From Wenyingzhuangia fucanilytica (lineage in GTDB: Bacteria; Bacteroidota; Bacteroidia; Flavobacteriales; Flavobacteriaceae): a DNA stretch of 64,000 nt. This document shows positions 26,100 to 34,789 of this stretch, in pieces. The notes under the pieces are model-generated. The model was not told the origin of the DNA. It saw only the letters and a program-made list of their open reading frames with translations, and did no database searches. The first letter of the stretch is position 1, and every line of letters starts with the position of its first letter. The position numbers were made by a program, and so were the translations under genes. The DNA lies in assembly GCF_001697185.1 (NCBI RefSeq), contig NZ_CP014224.1:3270501-3334500 (forward strand), written 5' to 3'.

Positions 26100-26927
26100 T
26101 TAATCTTTGTGAACATGCACATCCATTTGTGGAAAAGGAATGTTAATACCCGCTTTATTAAATTCGTTATATACTTTAGCGTTAGTGTCAAAAAATACTC
26201 CCCAGTAATCAGCAGAATTTACCCAAACTCTTACCGCAAAGTTTACAGAACTATCTGCCAATGCAGAAACTTGTACAAAAGGTTCAGCAGGAGTATTTAT
26301 AATTCTTGCATCGTTTTTTAAGATGTTTAATAAAACTTCTTGTGCTTGTTCTATACTATCACCATATCCAATTCCAAAAGTAAAATCTACACGTCTTGTA
26401 GGCTCTGTAGAATAGTTAACCATAGATGAATTAGATAAACCACCATTAGGAATAATAATTGTTTTGTTGTCTGGTGTTTTTAAAATAGTGTTAAAAATTT
26501 GAATTTCTTTAACTGTTCCAGAGTGTCCTTGAGCTTCAATATAATCACCTACTTTGTAAGGCTTAAAAATTAAAATCATTACTCCACCAGCAAAATTTTG
26601 CAAAGTACCAGATAAAGCCATACCCACAGCCAAACCAGCGGCTCCTAAAATAGCTATAAAAGAAGTCATTTCAATTCCTAAAGTAGACAATACCGTAATA
26701 ACTAAGACTACTTTTAAAAGTACTCCTAACATACTTTTTAAGAAAGGTCTTAAAGAATCATCTGTTTTACTTTTTTCTAATGCCTTAGAAAATGCATTGT
26801 TCATTGCATTTATAATAAATGACCCTACAATCCATATTGCGATTGCCGAAACCAATTTAAACCCATATAAGGTAATGTACTCTGATCCTTTATCAGTGAT
26901 TGTTTCTAAAATGCTGTTTACATCCAT
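26100..26927 (-). CDS. Small-conductance mechanosensitive channel (MscS family)
   Basis: A 275-residue inner-membrane channel that opens on membrane tension to release solutes. Three membrane helices span about residues 20-120; the pore helix reads LGAAGLAVGMALSGTLQNFAGGV (Gly/Ala-rich as in MscS TM3). The beta domain begins with FKPYKVGDYIE and includes IIPNGGLSNSSMVNYS. The length is close to E. coli MscS. A TTG / TATATTTG promoter lies just upstream. Confidence 0.94.
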   Translation of the reverse strand: MDVNSILETITDKGSEYITLYGFKLVSAIAIWIVGSFIINAMNNAFSKALEKSKTDDSLRPFLKSMLGVLLKVVLVITVLSTLGIEMTSFIAILGAAGLAVGMALSGTLQNFAGGVMILIFKPYKVGDYIEAQGHSGTVKEIQIFNTILKTPDNKTIIIPNGGLSNSSMVNYSTEPTRRVDFTFGIGYGDSIEQAQEVLLNILKNDARIINTPAEPFVQVSALADSSVNFAVRVWVNSADYWGVFFDTNAKVYNEFNKAGINIPFPQMDVHVHKD

Positions 26928-27303
26928 AGTAATTAGTTTTTGTGTTTAATAAATTCAAATATAATTATTTTAAATACAGTACAATTATAACAATTCCAAA
27001 TAATTGCTTTTTTGATTGAATAAATCAGTTGTTCTTAAAAATCTATTAAAGGAATTTAAAAGGGTTGATTCTAGATAAAAACTAGACAAGTTTGATTTTT
27101 ATGAACTATAAAAAACATAATACACTGGTTTCTTGTTGTTTATTTCTTAGCGTTTATAGTTTAAAGTAGACAAAGATTGAACAGGCTGTTTTCTTTGTAG
27201 CAAGAGTGTTGATTATCAATAGCTTTGATAAACTCAACTGATGTTGAAGAGTTTATGGAAGATGGAAATACTTCTAATAAAGAATCAACTTTAAAATAAA
27301 AAT
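26928..27303. other. Intergenic region between mscS and the beta-helix gene
   Basis: About 375 AT-rich bases. Apart from the mscS promoter it holds a weak inverted repeat (aactataaa near 27104 and tttatagtt near 27155). I saw no convincing gene, terminator or promoter for the rightward gene. Confidence 0.4.
26954..26982 (-). promoter_or_regulatory. Putative mscS promoter
   Basis: On the minus strand TTG (26982-26980) and TATATTTG (26961-26954) are spaced 18 bases apart, fitting the Bacteroidota consensus, 27 bases before the mscS start. Confidence 0.5.
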
Positions 27304-30300
27304 ATGAATAAAAAAACTCTATTTTATCTGTTCACTGTATTTAGTGTTCTATATGTTCAGGCTCAAACCATCATAGATTTTGATGCTGTTAGAGATTTAA
27401 CAAAGCCATTAAATACTGAAATACAAAAATTAATTAACAGTAACCCAGGTGCTATTATTGAATTTAAATCATCAGAATATGATTTAGAGAAGAGAGGGTT
27501 AACAATATCTAAGCCTATTACACTTAGAGGTTTAACCAACAATAGTCTTACTCCCGATTTGTCTGGAAAAGGAGCAGATAATAAAAATATACTTAGTGAA
27601 TTTGTTAATTGTAACACTATTTTAATAAGATCAGATAATGTACACATAGAATCATTGTACTTTAAAAAGGATTATGGTCCTAAATACAATGTGTTTTTCA
27701 ATTTTTTACATCCAACTTATTTAGATCAAGATTTAGACACGAACTTGGAATATACGGGTATAAGTTTAAAAAATGTTGTGATAGATGGTGGAGGTTATGC
27801 TGTAACAACTGGTAATGGTTTTGGAGGTACTTTTGAAAACGTTTCTGTAATTAATTTTAATGTTATAGGAGTGTGGTTCAATCGTAGAGGAAACGTTAAA
27901 AAACATAGTAAAGTAACTTTTACCAATTGTACTTTTGAGCCTAGAAACGATTTAAATAGCAATGGAGCTCCCGTGTTTCCAGGAAGTAATATCGAATTTA
28001 ACGACAGAGCAATTTCTTTTGATGGAGGAAACACATCCTATCCTATTGTTTGGGATCATAGCGGATCTACTATTGAGCGCTGTTTGTTTAAAAACACAGG
28101 AGTTGGTGCTTCGTCTAGAGGAGCCAATGTGGTTTTAAATAATAATGAATTTAACGATACTCAAGGAAAAGTAGAACTAGTACGTGTAGAAGAATTCTCA
28201 AGTAATTTTACAATTACAAACAATACTTTTAATTGTAATAATGCACAAAGTGGAATTATCACTTTTGATAGAGAATTGCAAGTAGTTAGCAATATTGAGA
28301 TTAAGAACAATACTATTTTAGGTTTTTATAGATATTTTATTTCAGCATACGCTCCAAGTGATTTAACAATAGAAAATAACGATTTTACCAATGCTCATAC
28401 AACAACTGGTAGTGCGTGGATTAATTTAACGTATTATGAAAATGCATCAGAGGAACCAATAGCTCCAAGAAGTAACCCAGACATGCCTGGAGACTTTGCT
28501 TCTGATAATATTATTATTAGAAATAATACAGGGTTAGATTCTTCTAACAAAGGAACTCTTACGGTAAATGTACTTAACAATGCTCAGGGTAATGTTTTTG
28601 ATTTTCCTGCAAATAGAACTACAATTAATAGTATAGATGCTCCTAAACAATTATTAGAAAACGGAGTTTATGAAATAATTAATTTAAAAACGACTAAAAA
28701 ACTGACACCAAATACGGGAGACAATTTTTTAATCACGGATAGTAAATTGACAGATGTTACCAAGTGGACAGTTACTTTTGTACCTCCGTATAGTTATACT
28801 ATTCAAAATGTAGAAACAAACGAATATTTAGAGTTAGATATTCCGTTTACAGAAAGTAACATTATAGGAAACCCAAATAACTTACCTCAACTTTTTCCTT
28901 TTGCAAAGAATACGTATGCAGGTGTTGTTGCAGATAAGGTTAATAGACTCCCGTTTTGGGCTTTTAGAAAAGAGGGTGATAAGTACGTTATTCTGCCTGG
29001 AGGTAATGAATTAATGTCTGCAATTGCAATTACAGATAGTGATGTTGTTTCCTTAGTAGCAGCAAGACAAAAAGCACCAAATAGTGATGCTAGAATTCCT
29101 GTAGAGCTTAAAGACAATGCTAAGTGGTCGTTTAAACCGATCACAGATAATTATATTTCTTGGGATTCAAGTTCAAATATAGAATTTAATATAGGGGAAA
29201 CAATAGAACAAAAACTTAGCTATGAAATACGAAAATCAAATGAAGTATTACAATCGGTAGATTTTGGACTTGTGATTATTGATGAAGAAACCAATGCTTT
29301 TATTGAGGAAACAGCTTTGTTAAACCCAACAGTTGGCAACTCTTCGGGCTCTATAACTTTTGATTATACGGTTCCGAGTGATGTAAAACCTTCATCAAGT
29401 TTAGCTCATGGTCAAACCTATGCTATACGCGCAAGATTAATAACCAAATTAAATAATACAGGGGCAGATATTATAGAATCTATACAAGTACCTGTATCTA
29501 TTTTTAAAAATATTACAGAGACAGAAATTACATGGGATTCCAACACTAATACGGAATTTGTAATTGGATCTACAACAGAACAAACCATAAGTCATGCAGT
29601 ATTGGCTAGTGAAACACCTGTTTATTCTCAATTTGGATTGTTTATAGTAAATACTTCTGACAATAGTATTGTATCAGCAATAACCCCTCAAAATTTTCCT
29701 TCTACGGCAGCAAATATTGAACAAAGAGAAACAAAAACTTTTAATTTTTCTATACCTGGAGATGTAGTGCCTTCAGATAAATTACCTGCTGGTCAACGTT
29801 ATGTAGTTAGAGCTATTATAGCGAGTAAGGATGCGAATGATGTAGATAAATATGCTTCGGACCTTGCTGTAGTTACAGTTGTGGCTCCAAATACAGTAAC
29901 TTGGGATACTAGTAGTTTTACACAATTTGAAGTTGATGAAACTAGAGAGCAGTCTATTTCTTATTTTTATCATGCTACAGAAACGTTAAACTTTATTCAG
30001 TTTGGACTTATTGTTCGTAACGCTACAAATAATTCATTTATTAGAGAAATTGCACCTCAAACAATCGTTCCAGTTGCTTCTGGAGTAAATAGCGGTACTA
30101 AAACATTTGATTTTAAAACGCCTACGGGTATTGCATTAAGTAGTGCTTTGGCAGCGAATGAAAAATATTCTATACGTGTTAGAATGAATACTACAGATGG
30201 TGGAGGTAATGAAAAATTTACGGTTAGCTTTGTAGATGCAACAGTTGTTGCGGTAAATAGTAATTTTGTAAGATGGGAAACATTTGCAAATAAATTAGGA

Positions 30301-30861
30301 GTAGATGTAGAAACTACACAGGAAATCTCTTACAGAATTCAAGACGACGAAAGTATTGAGTCTGTTCAGTTTGGACTAGTAATTACCACAAATGATAATA
30401 TTTATCTTAGTGAGCCAACACCTACTTTAGTAGGAGGCAATACAGCTCCAAATGAAGCCTTTAATACTGAGTTTGTATATGAAATACCATCAGAAACTAC
30501 AATCTCTAGTGATTTACCTGCAAATCAAAAATACCGATTAAGAACTCGTGTTACTTATAAAGACAATACTAATACAACACAAAAATTATTACAATTCAAA
30601 GATGTGTTGGTTGTTAGTAAAGATGAGTTCTTGTCTACACCAATTTTTTCTGTAAACCAAGGATTGTCTGTTTATGTAGACCCTACATTTGGAGCCTTAC
30701 ATATAAAAAATACCAAAGCAACAGTTTTTGAAATTTATAATATTACAGGACAATTAGTTAAAAAAGCAAGAGATACAAAATCAATAAACGTAGAAAGTTT
30801 AAAACCAGGTATTTATTTCCTTAAAACAAATCAACGCGAAGTTGTGAAATTTATAAAATAA
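27304..30861 (+). CDS. Secreted right-handed beta-helix protein with four tandem repeats and T9SS tail
   Basis: An 1185-residue exported protein (signal ending YVQAQ). Residues about 25-440 have the short Asn-rich strands of a parallel beta-helix, the fold of many polysaccharide lyases and some glycosidases (for example TFENVSVINFN, NFTITNNTF, DLTIENNDF). Residues about 450-610 resemble a ricin-type lectin module (ENGVYEIINLKTTKKL, WTV, YTIQNVETNEYLEL). Four tandem copies of a ~122-residue domain follow (starts near 617, 740, 863 and 985), then a type A T9SS sorting tail (about 1118-1185). A lyase acting on algal glycan is a reasonable guess, but no catalytic motif is recognised and the family is not assigned. 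Confidence 0.8.
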   Translation: MNKKTLFYLFTVFSVLYVQAQTIIDFDAVRDLTKPLNTEIQKLINSNPGAIIEFKSSEYDLEKRGLTISKPITLRGLTNNSLTPDLSGKGADNKNILSEFVNCNTILIRSDNVHIESLYFKKDYGPKYNVFFNFLHPTYLDQDLDTNLEYTGISLKNVVIDGGGYAVTTGNGFGGTFENVSVINFNVIGVWFNRRGNVKKHSKVTFTNCTFEPRNDLNSNGAPVFPGSNIEFNDRAISFDGGNTSYPIVWDHSGSTIERCLFKNTGVGASSRGANVVLNNNEFNDTQGKVELVRVEEFSSNFTITNNTFNCNNAQSGIITFDRELQVVSNIEIKNNTILGFYRYFISAYAPSDLTIENNDFTNAHTTTGSAWINLTYYENASEEPIAPRSNPDMPGDFASDNIIIRNNTGLDSSNKGTLTVNVLNNAQGNVFDFPANRTTINSIDAPKQLLENGVYEIINLKTTKKLTPNTGDNFLITDSKLTDVTKWTVTFVPPYSYTIQNVETNEYLELDIPFTESNIIGNPNNLPQLFPFAKNTYAGVVADKVNRLPFWAFRKEGDKYVILPGGNELMSAIAITDSDVVSLVAARQKAPNSDARIPVELKDNAKWSFKPITDNYISWDSSSNIEFNIGETIEQKLSYEIRKSNEVLQSVDFGLVIIDEETNAFIEETALLNPTVGNSSGSITFDYTVPSDVKPSSSLAHGQTYAIRARLITKLNNTGADIIESIQVPVSIFKNITETEITWDSNTNTEFVIGSTTEQTISHAVLASETPVYSQFGLFIVNTSDNSIVSAITPQNFPSTAANIEQRETKTFNFSIPGDVVPSDKLPAGQRYVVRAIIASKDANDVDKYASDLAVVTVVAPNTVTWDTSSFTQFEVDETREQSISYFYHATETLNFIQFGLIVRNATNNSFIREIAPQTIVPVASGVNSGTKTFDFKTPTGIALSSALAANEKYSIRVRMNTTDGGGNEKFTVSFVDATVVAVNSNFVRWETFANKLGVDVETTQEISYRIQDDESIESVQFGLVITTNDNIYLSEPTPTLVGGNTAPNEAFNTEFVYEIPSETTISSDLPANQKYRLRTRVTYKDNTNTTQKLLQFKDVLVVSKDEFLSTPIFSVNQGLSVYVDPTFGALHIKNTKATVFEIYNITGQLVKKARDTKSINVESLKPGIYFLKTNQREVVKFIK

Positions 30862-30883
30862 AAAACTTAATTCTATTTTTTGT

Positions 30884-30917
30884 AAAAGACCAGGGAAGTT
30901 ACTTCTCTGGTCTTTTG
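30884..30917 (+). terminator. Terminator after the beta-helix gene
   Basis: An AAAAGACCAG-type arm pairs with CTGGTCTTTT around a short loop, 22 bases after the stop. Confidence 0.85.
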
Positions 30918-31028
30918 TATTTGGTAGAAAATAGGAAGGTTGTGAATCATTAGAATTAATACTAGAATTTGTGTAGTGAGTGAGAGTTTATTGTAACTTT
31001 AAAAGTTGTATATAAATGTTTTTTAAAG

Positions 31029-31931
31029 ATGAAAGTTTTAATTACAGGAGGTACAGGTTTGGTTGGTGGTTCTTTATCTGAGGTGTTGTTGGCTCAAAAT
31101 ATGGAGGTAATTATTATGTCTCGTTCCATAAAAAAATCTGAAACAAAAGGATTGAGTTATGCGCATTGGGATATTGATAAAGAAACCATAGAGACTGATG
31201 CTGTTTGTAGTGCAGATCATATTATTCACTTAGCTGGTGCTAATATTGGAGATAAAAGATGGACATCTAAGCAAAAAGAGATTATGATTGATAGCAGGGT
31301 AAAAACAGCCAATTTATTGTTTAAAACCTTAAAAGAAAACAATCATAAAGTAAAGACTTTTATATCTGCATCTGGAGCAGATTGTTACGGATTAGAAACT
31401 ACGGATAAATATTATCAAGAAACAGATTCTTTTGGAAATGATTTTTTAGCTAAAGTTTGTAAAAAATGGGAAGCAGCGGCAAATCAATTTTCAGATTTGG
31501 GAATTAGAACAGTTTGTTTAAGAACCGGAGTGGTGTTTGCAAGTCATAATTCAGCATTACAAAAAATGGCTTTTCCAATACAATTAGGTTTTGGTTCTGC
31601 TATTGGCTCTGGGGAACAAATCATGTCAATTATTCATCTAAAAGATTTGTGTAACATGTATATATATGCTCTTAACAATTTAGAATTACAAGGAAGTTAT
31701 AATGCTGTTGCAGTTAACAATACAAACAAAGAAGTAACAAAAAAAATAGCAAGCGTTTTAAGAAAGCCTCTTTTTATGCCAAAAGTTCCTGCTTTTATGT
31801 TAAAATTAATTTTTGGAGAAATGGCAACAATACTATTAAAAGGAAGTGCTGTTGATAATGCTAAAATAAAATCAACAGGATTTAAGTTTTCTTATCCAAC
31901 GTTACAAGAAATATTAAATGAAGTGTTTTAA
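31029..31931 (+). CDS. TIGR01777-family epimerase-like protein (SDR39U1/YfcH type)
   Basis: A 300-residue extended SDR protein. The Rossmann motif GGTGLVGGSL (about residues 7-16), IIHLAGANIGDKRWTSKQK, the SRVKTANLL segment, a FISASGADCYG active-site region and the C-terminal DUF1731-like end (FMPKVPAFMLKLIFGEMA) are all diagnostic of the TIGR01777 group. The substrate is unknown; the human homologue SDR39U1 is also uncharacterised biochemically. It stands alone with its own terminator-bounded space. Confidence 0.9.
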   Translation: MKVLITGGTGLVGGSLSEVLLAQNMEVIIMSRSIKKSETKGLSYAHWDIDKETIETDAVCSADHIIHLAGANIGDKRWTSKQKEIMIDSRVKTANLLFKTLKENNHKVKTFISASGADCYGLETTDKYYQETDSFGNDFLAKVCKKWEAAANQFSDLGIRTVCLRTGVVFASHNSALQKMAFPIQLGFGSAIGSGEQIMSIIHLKDLCNMYIYALNNLELQGSYNAVAVNNTNKEVTKKIASVLRKPLFMPKVPAFMLKLIFGEMATILLKGSAVDNAKIKSTGFKFSYPTLQEILNEVF

Positions 31932-32062
31932 TAAAGGTTGTTGTTCTAACATATTGTAATATGATTAAAATGAATGATAATTTTAATAAAATGGATGTAA
32001 TTTTATAGATTTTATATTTATCAATAAATATTTTTGATGATATAATAATTAAAAATATTGAT

Positions 32063-32908
32063 ATGAAGAAAAGATTACATTATTTAACAGTACTAAGTTT
32101 TTTGTTTTTTGGTAAAATAGTATTTGCTCAGGAAGGTATTAATGAGCCTTTTATAGTTGTAGGAGATTGGTCTGTAAACGATAATCCAAACGGAACAAGT
32201 AATATTTCAGGTGGACTTTTAGATGTTACTATGGGGGATCAAGGAACTTCAGGTAAATACCGTGCAGATCTAAACTTTCTTGCAGGTACTAATTATACAA
32301 TTAATAAGGAGGCAGATAAACTTATTGCTATTAAATTTATTGGAGATAAACCTTCAACAGGAGTTTTAAAATTAGAATTATATAATTTAACAGCGGGTGC
32401 TTGGATAAATAGAGGAGGAGGTAGATATACTCCTGCGGGTTCTGTGGTTACTACTTCAGGAGATAATATTTATTATTTTGATGTTACTCCTGATACAAAT
32501 TATACTACTGGAGATATTGAAGTGAATAAAATTAACTTTACAATAGCTGATGCTACTGTTCCAACAAATTATACAGTAGATTGGGTTGCTAGTTTTACAA
32601 ATGTAGCAGATATTGAAGCTTATAAAGATACAGATGATGATGCTTCAATGTCATTAAAAGGCGGGTTGCTAAATTCTGTATTTAAAGTTTATCCTAACCC
32701 TTCAACAGAAAATATATTTAATATTAGCTTAAATAATAAATACTCTAAAAGTGAGGCAGTTGTAAAAGTTTATAATGTAATAGGTAGTCTTGTATTAAAT
32801 AAAAATGCAAAAATAGTTAACAAGACTATTAGTGTTAATCATCATTTATTACCAGGTGTTTATTTTGTACAAATTGAAGGAAATACAAGTAAATTGATTG
32901 TAAAATAA
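32063..32908 (+). CDS. Secreted beta-sandwich protein with T9SS tail
   Basis: A 281-residue exported protein (signal MKKRLHYLTVLSFLFFGKIVFAQ). The mature part (about 24-190) is one jelly-roll-like domain with GDWSVNDNPNG and strand-rich, Gly/Thr-rich sequence, resembling carbohydrate-binding or DUF4979-like modules usually attached to larger enzymes. A type A T9SS sorting domain follows (about 206-281: FKVYPNPSTENIF ... LLPGVYFVQIEG). No catalytic domain is present, so it may act as a free surface-bound glycan-binding protein. The assignment of the module is tentative. Confidence 0.75.
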   Translation: MKKRLHYLTVLSFLFFGKIVFAQEGINEPFIVVGDWSVNDNPNGTSNISGGLLDVTMGDQGTSGKYRADLNFLAGTNYTINKEADKLIAIKFIGDKPSTGVLKLELYNLTAGAWINRGGGRYTPAGSVVTTSGDNIYYFDVTPDTNYTTGDIEVNKINFTIADATVPTNYTVDWVASFTNVADIEAYKDTDDDASMSLKGGLLNSVFKVYPNPSTENIFNISLNNKYSKSEAVVKVYNVIGSLVLNKNAKIVNKTISVNHHLLPGVYFVQIEGNTSKLIVK

Positions 32909-32932
32909 AGTAGAAGTTTATTCTAGATTAGT

Positions 32933-32976
32933 AAAAATAGATGTAGGCTCTTTTTAAAGGGTTTACATCTATTTTT
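32933..32976 (+). terminator. Terminator after the T9SS protein gene
   Basis: Perfect 13-bp arms aaaaatagatgta / tacatctattttt enclose an 18-base loop, with A- and T-rich flanks. It may act for both converging genes. Confidence 0.85.
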
Positions 32977-33016
32977 GTATAACCAGATAAATTTTTAGTA
33001 TTTCTATAGAAATAGC

Positions 33017-33826
33017 CTAATTTTTAAAAACCTTTAATGCTTCTATTAAATCAGGGTAGATGAATGTATAATTTAATTCATCTATTAATTTTTGATTAGA
33101 AATTATTTTAAAAGAGGTTAATTCTTCTATAAAAGTGGCAGGTTTTTTTCCCATTTGTTTAGTAGCAAGTGTGTAATAATTTGCTTTTGTAGGATGCGAA
33201 GTTGCTGCTGCATTGTAGGTTGTGTTCCATTTTTTTTGATGAATAATAGTTTTTACAATTCCTATACAATCTTCTAAATGAATTAAATTAATAGGGGTTA
33301 AAGCATTTTGTACTACTTTATCTTCTTTAAAAAAGTTTCCAGGATTACGTGTTCCGCCAATTAACCCAGCAAAACGGATAATGGTAGTGTTAAAGTTTTT
33401 GTTGTTTTTAAACAAATCTTCAAAAAGTAATAAGTCTTTTTTTGCAGGATTTACTTTAAAGTTTTCTTCCTCGGTAACCTCTCCATCAACATCAGCATAT
33501 ACAGCGGTAGAACTAATAAAAACAACGTGTTTAATGGGTGATTTTTCTATGGCTTTTACCAAAGTTTTATAGCTATTTAAAAACGGCTTTTGTTTTCTAA
33601 ACGGAACGTTGATAAAAAGTATTTCGGATTGTAAAAAATGATCTAAATTCCCATCGATTTCTTCATCAATACTTAGCACATAGGGTTGAATATTTAACAT
33701 TAATAATGTTTCACATTTATCGGTAGTTGTGGTGCTTCCTTTTACAGTAAACCCATCTTTTACCATTGCTTTGGCTAAAGGTAAACCCAACCATCCACAA
33801 CCTAAAATACTAATAGATTTTTTCAT
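33017..33826 (-). CDS. NAD(P)-dependent SDR protein, YeeZ-like
   Basis: About 269 residues from ATG 33826 (MKKSISILGCGWLGLPLAKA); a longer frame upstream runs into cvpA and is not credible. The Rossmann motif GCGWLGLPLA is at about residues 9-18, with FISSTAVYADVDGEV as the SDR active-site-like strand and an RFAGLIGGTRNPG segment. This matches the YeeZ/SDR_e family of unknown substrate. The start overlaps the end of cvpA by 17 bases, so the two are co-translated. Confidence 0.85.
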   Translation of the reverse strand: MKKSISILGCGWLGLPLAKAMVKDGFTVKGSTTTTDKCETLLMLNIQPYVLSIDEEIDGNLDHFLQSEILFINVPFRKQKPFLNSYKTLVKAIEKSPIKHVVFISSTAVYADVDGEVTEEENFKVNPAKKDLLLFEDLFKNNKNFNTTIIRFAGLIGGTRNPGNFFKEDKVVQNALTPINLIHLEDCIGIVKTIIHQKKWNTTYNAAATSHPTKANYYTLATKQMGKKPATFIEELTSFKIISNQKLIDELNYTFIYPDLIEALKVFKN

Positions 33827-34337
33827 CCTTATTTTCTTTTTCTTTAAAATCATCAAGCTTGTCTAACAATACAGGAAATATGGCAGAAGCTAAATTTTTG
33901 GTAGGGGTGTAAAGTATAGATTTTTCAATTTCTTTTTCACCAACAAAAGGAATCATCACATTAATTCTTTCAAACCAACCCAATAAAACACTCATAATTA
34001 AAGCTAGTTTTAGGCAGCCAAAAATACCTCCTAAAATTTTATTAATCAATCCTAAAGCAGCTAGAGAAGCTATTTTTGTTAGCACTTTTCCTGCTAATGA
34101 AATAACAATTACAATAACAACAAAAGTTATGGCAAATGCGGTTAACGAAATAAATTTAGGTTCCCAAGTTAGGTATTGACTTAATAGGTCTTTGGCATAA
34201 AAAGAAAAGTGAATAGCCCCATATATTCCAGCAATTAATGCTACTAATGATGCAATTTCTACAAAAAGTCCTTTCATCAAACCTTTTACAAAACCAAACA
34301 GTAAAATCACTGCAATAACAATATCAATAACCTCCAT
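33810..34337 (-). CDS. cvpA: CvpA-family membrane protein
   Basis: About 175 residues (start MEVIDIVIAV at 34337) with four membrane helices. The opening segment (IDIVIAVILLFGFVKGLMKG) and the INKILGGIFGCLKLALIMSVLL segment are typical of CvpA/colicin V production proteins, whose molecular role is unclear but linked to the cell envelope. The C-terminus is highly charged and overlaps the SDR gene. It is divergent from the next gene with about 80 bases between. Confidence 0.88.
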   Translation of the reverse strand: MEVIDIVIAVILLFGFVKGLMKGLFVEIASLVALIAGIYGAIHFSFYAKDLLSQYLTWEPKFISLTAFAITFVVIVIVISLAGKVLTKIASLAALGLINKILGGIFGCLKLALIMSVLLGWFERINVMIPFVGEKEIEKSILYTPTKNLASAIFPVLLDKLDDFKEKENKDEKIY

Positions 34338-34415
34338 GTAATAAATTTGAATCAAAGATACAGTTTTCTCGTTTTTAGCCTTTGGGACTTCTTATATTTG
34401 TTAAAAAAAGTAAAG

Positions 34416-34757
34416 ATGGTAAATGATGAGCAATTAAAATTGCGCTGGCACGAAGTGGTAAAAAATCTGTCTGATAAGTTTGCAGATGGTGATACTTTAG
34501 ACGTTGATGCTATTTTGTATTTAATTGGGGTTCAAGAACTAGGTCAGGGATATAGAGTTTTTAAAAAAGATGAAAAACTAAATTTAATGCATATTGCTAT
34601 TTGTAGGGTTTTAGAACCTTATGGTTATTATGAGTTTGATTATTTTGATGAAGATGGATGGCCACATTTTAATGTATTAGAAAGTTTGCCTAATTTAAAG
34701 GCTGGAGAACAAACCTTATTAATGAAAGAGGCCATTGTACGCTATTTTGATGAATAG
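34416..34757 (+). CDS. Conserved small acidic protein of unknown function
   Basis: A 113-residue soluble acidic protein starting MVNDEQLKLRWHEVVKN. The segment LDVDAILYLIGVQELGQGY and the later DYFDEDGWPHF and PNLKAGEQTLLMKEAIVRYF stretches form a compact helical protein that I associate with conserved Flavobacteriaceae hypotheticals. No catalytic motif is evident. The ATG at 34416 is preferred over earlier in-frame starts, because those would read into the cvpA promoter region. It is followed at 33 bases by a thioredoxin-like gene. Confidence 0.75.
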   Translation: MVNDEQLKLRWHEVVKNLSDKFADGDTLDVDAILYLIGVQELGQGYRVFKKDEKLNLMHIAICRVLEPYGYYEFDYFDEDGWPHFNVLESLPNLKAGEQTLLMKEAIVRYFDE

Positions 34758-34789
34758 TTATGGAATATTTTTTGCAATAACATACCAAT

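Noticed and set aside
27103-27163. Inverted repeat aactataaa / tttatagtt upstream of the beta-helix gene
   Set aside because: Short, AT-only arms at a large distance are expected by chance at this base composition.
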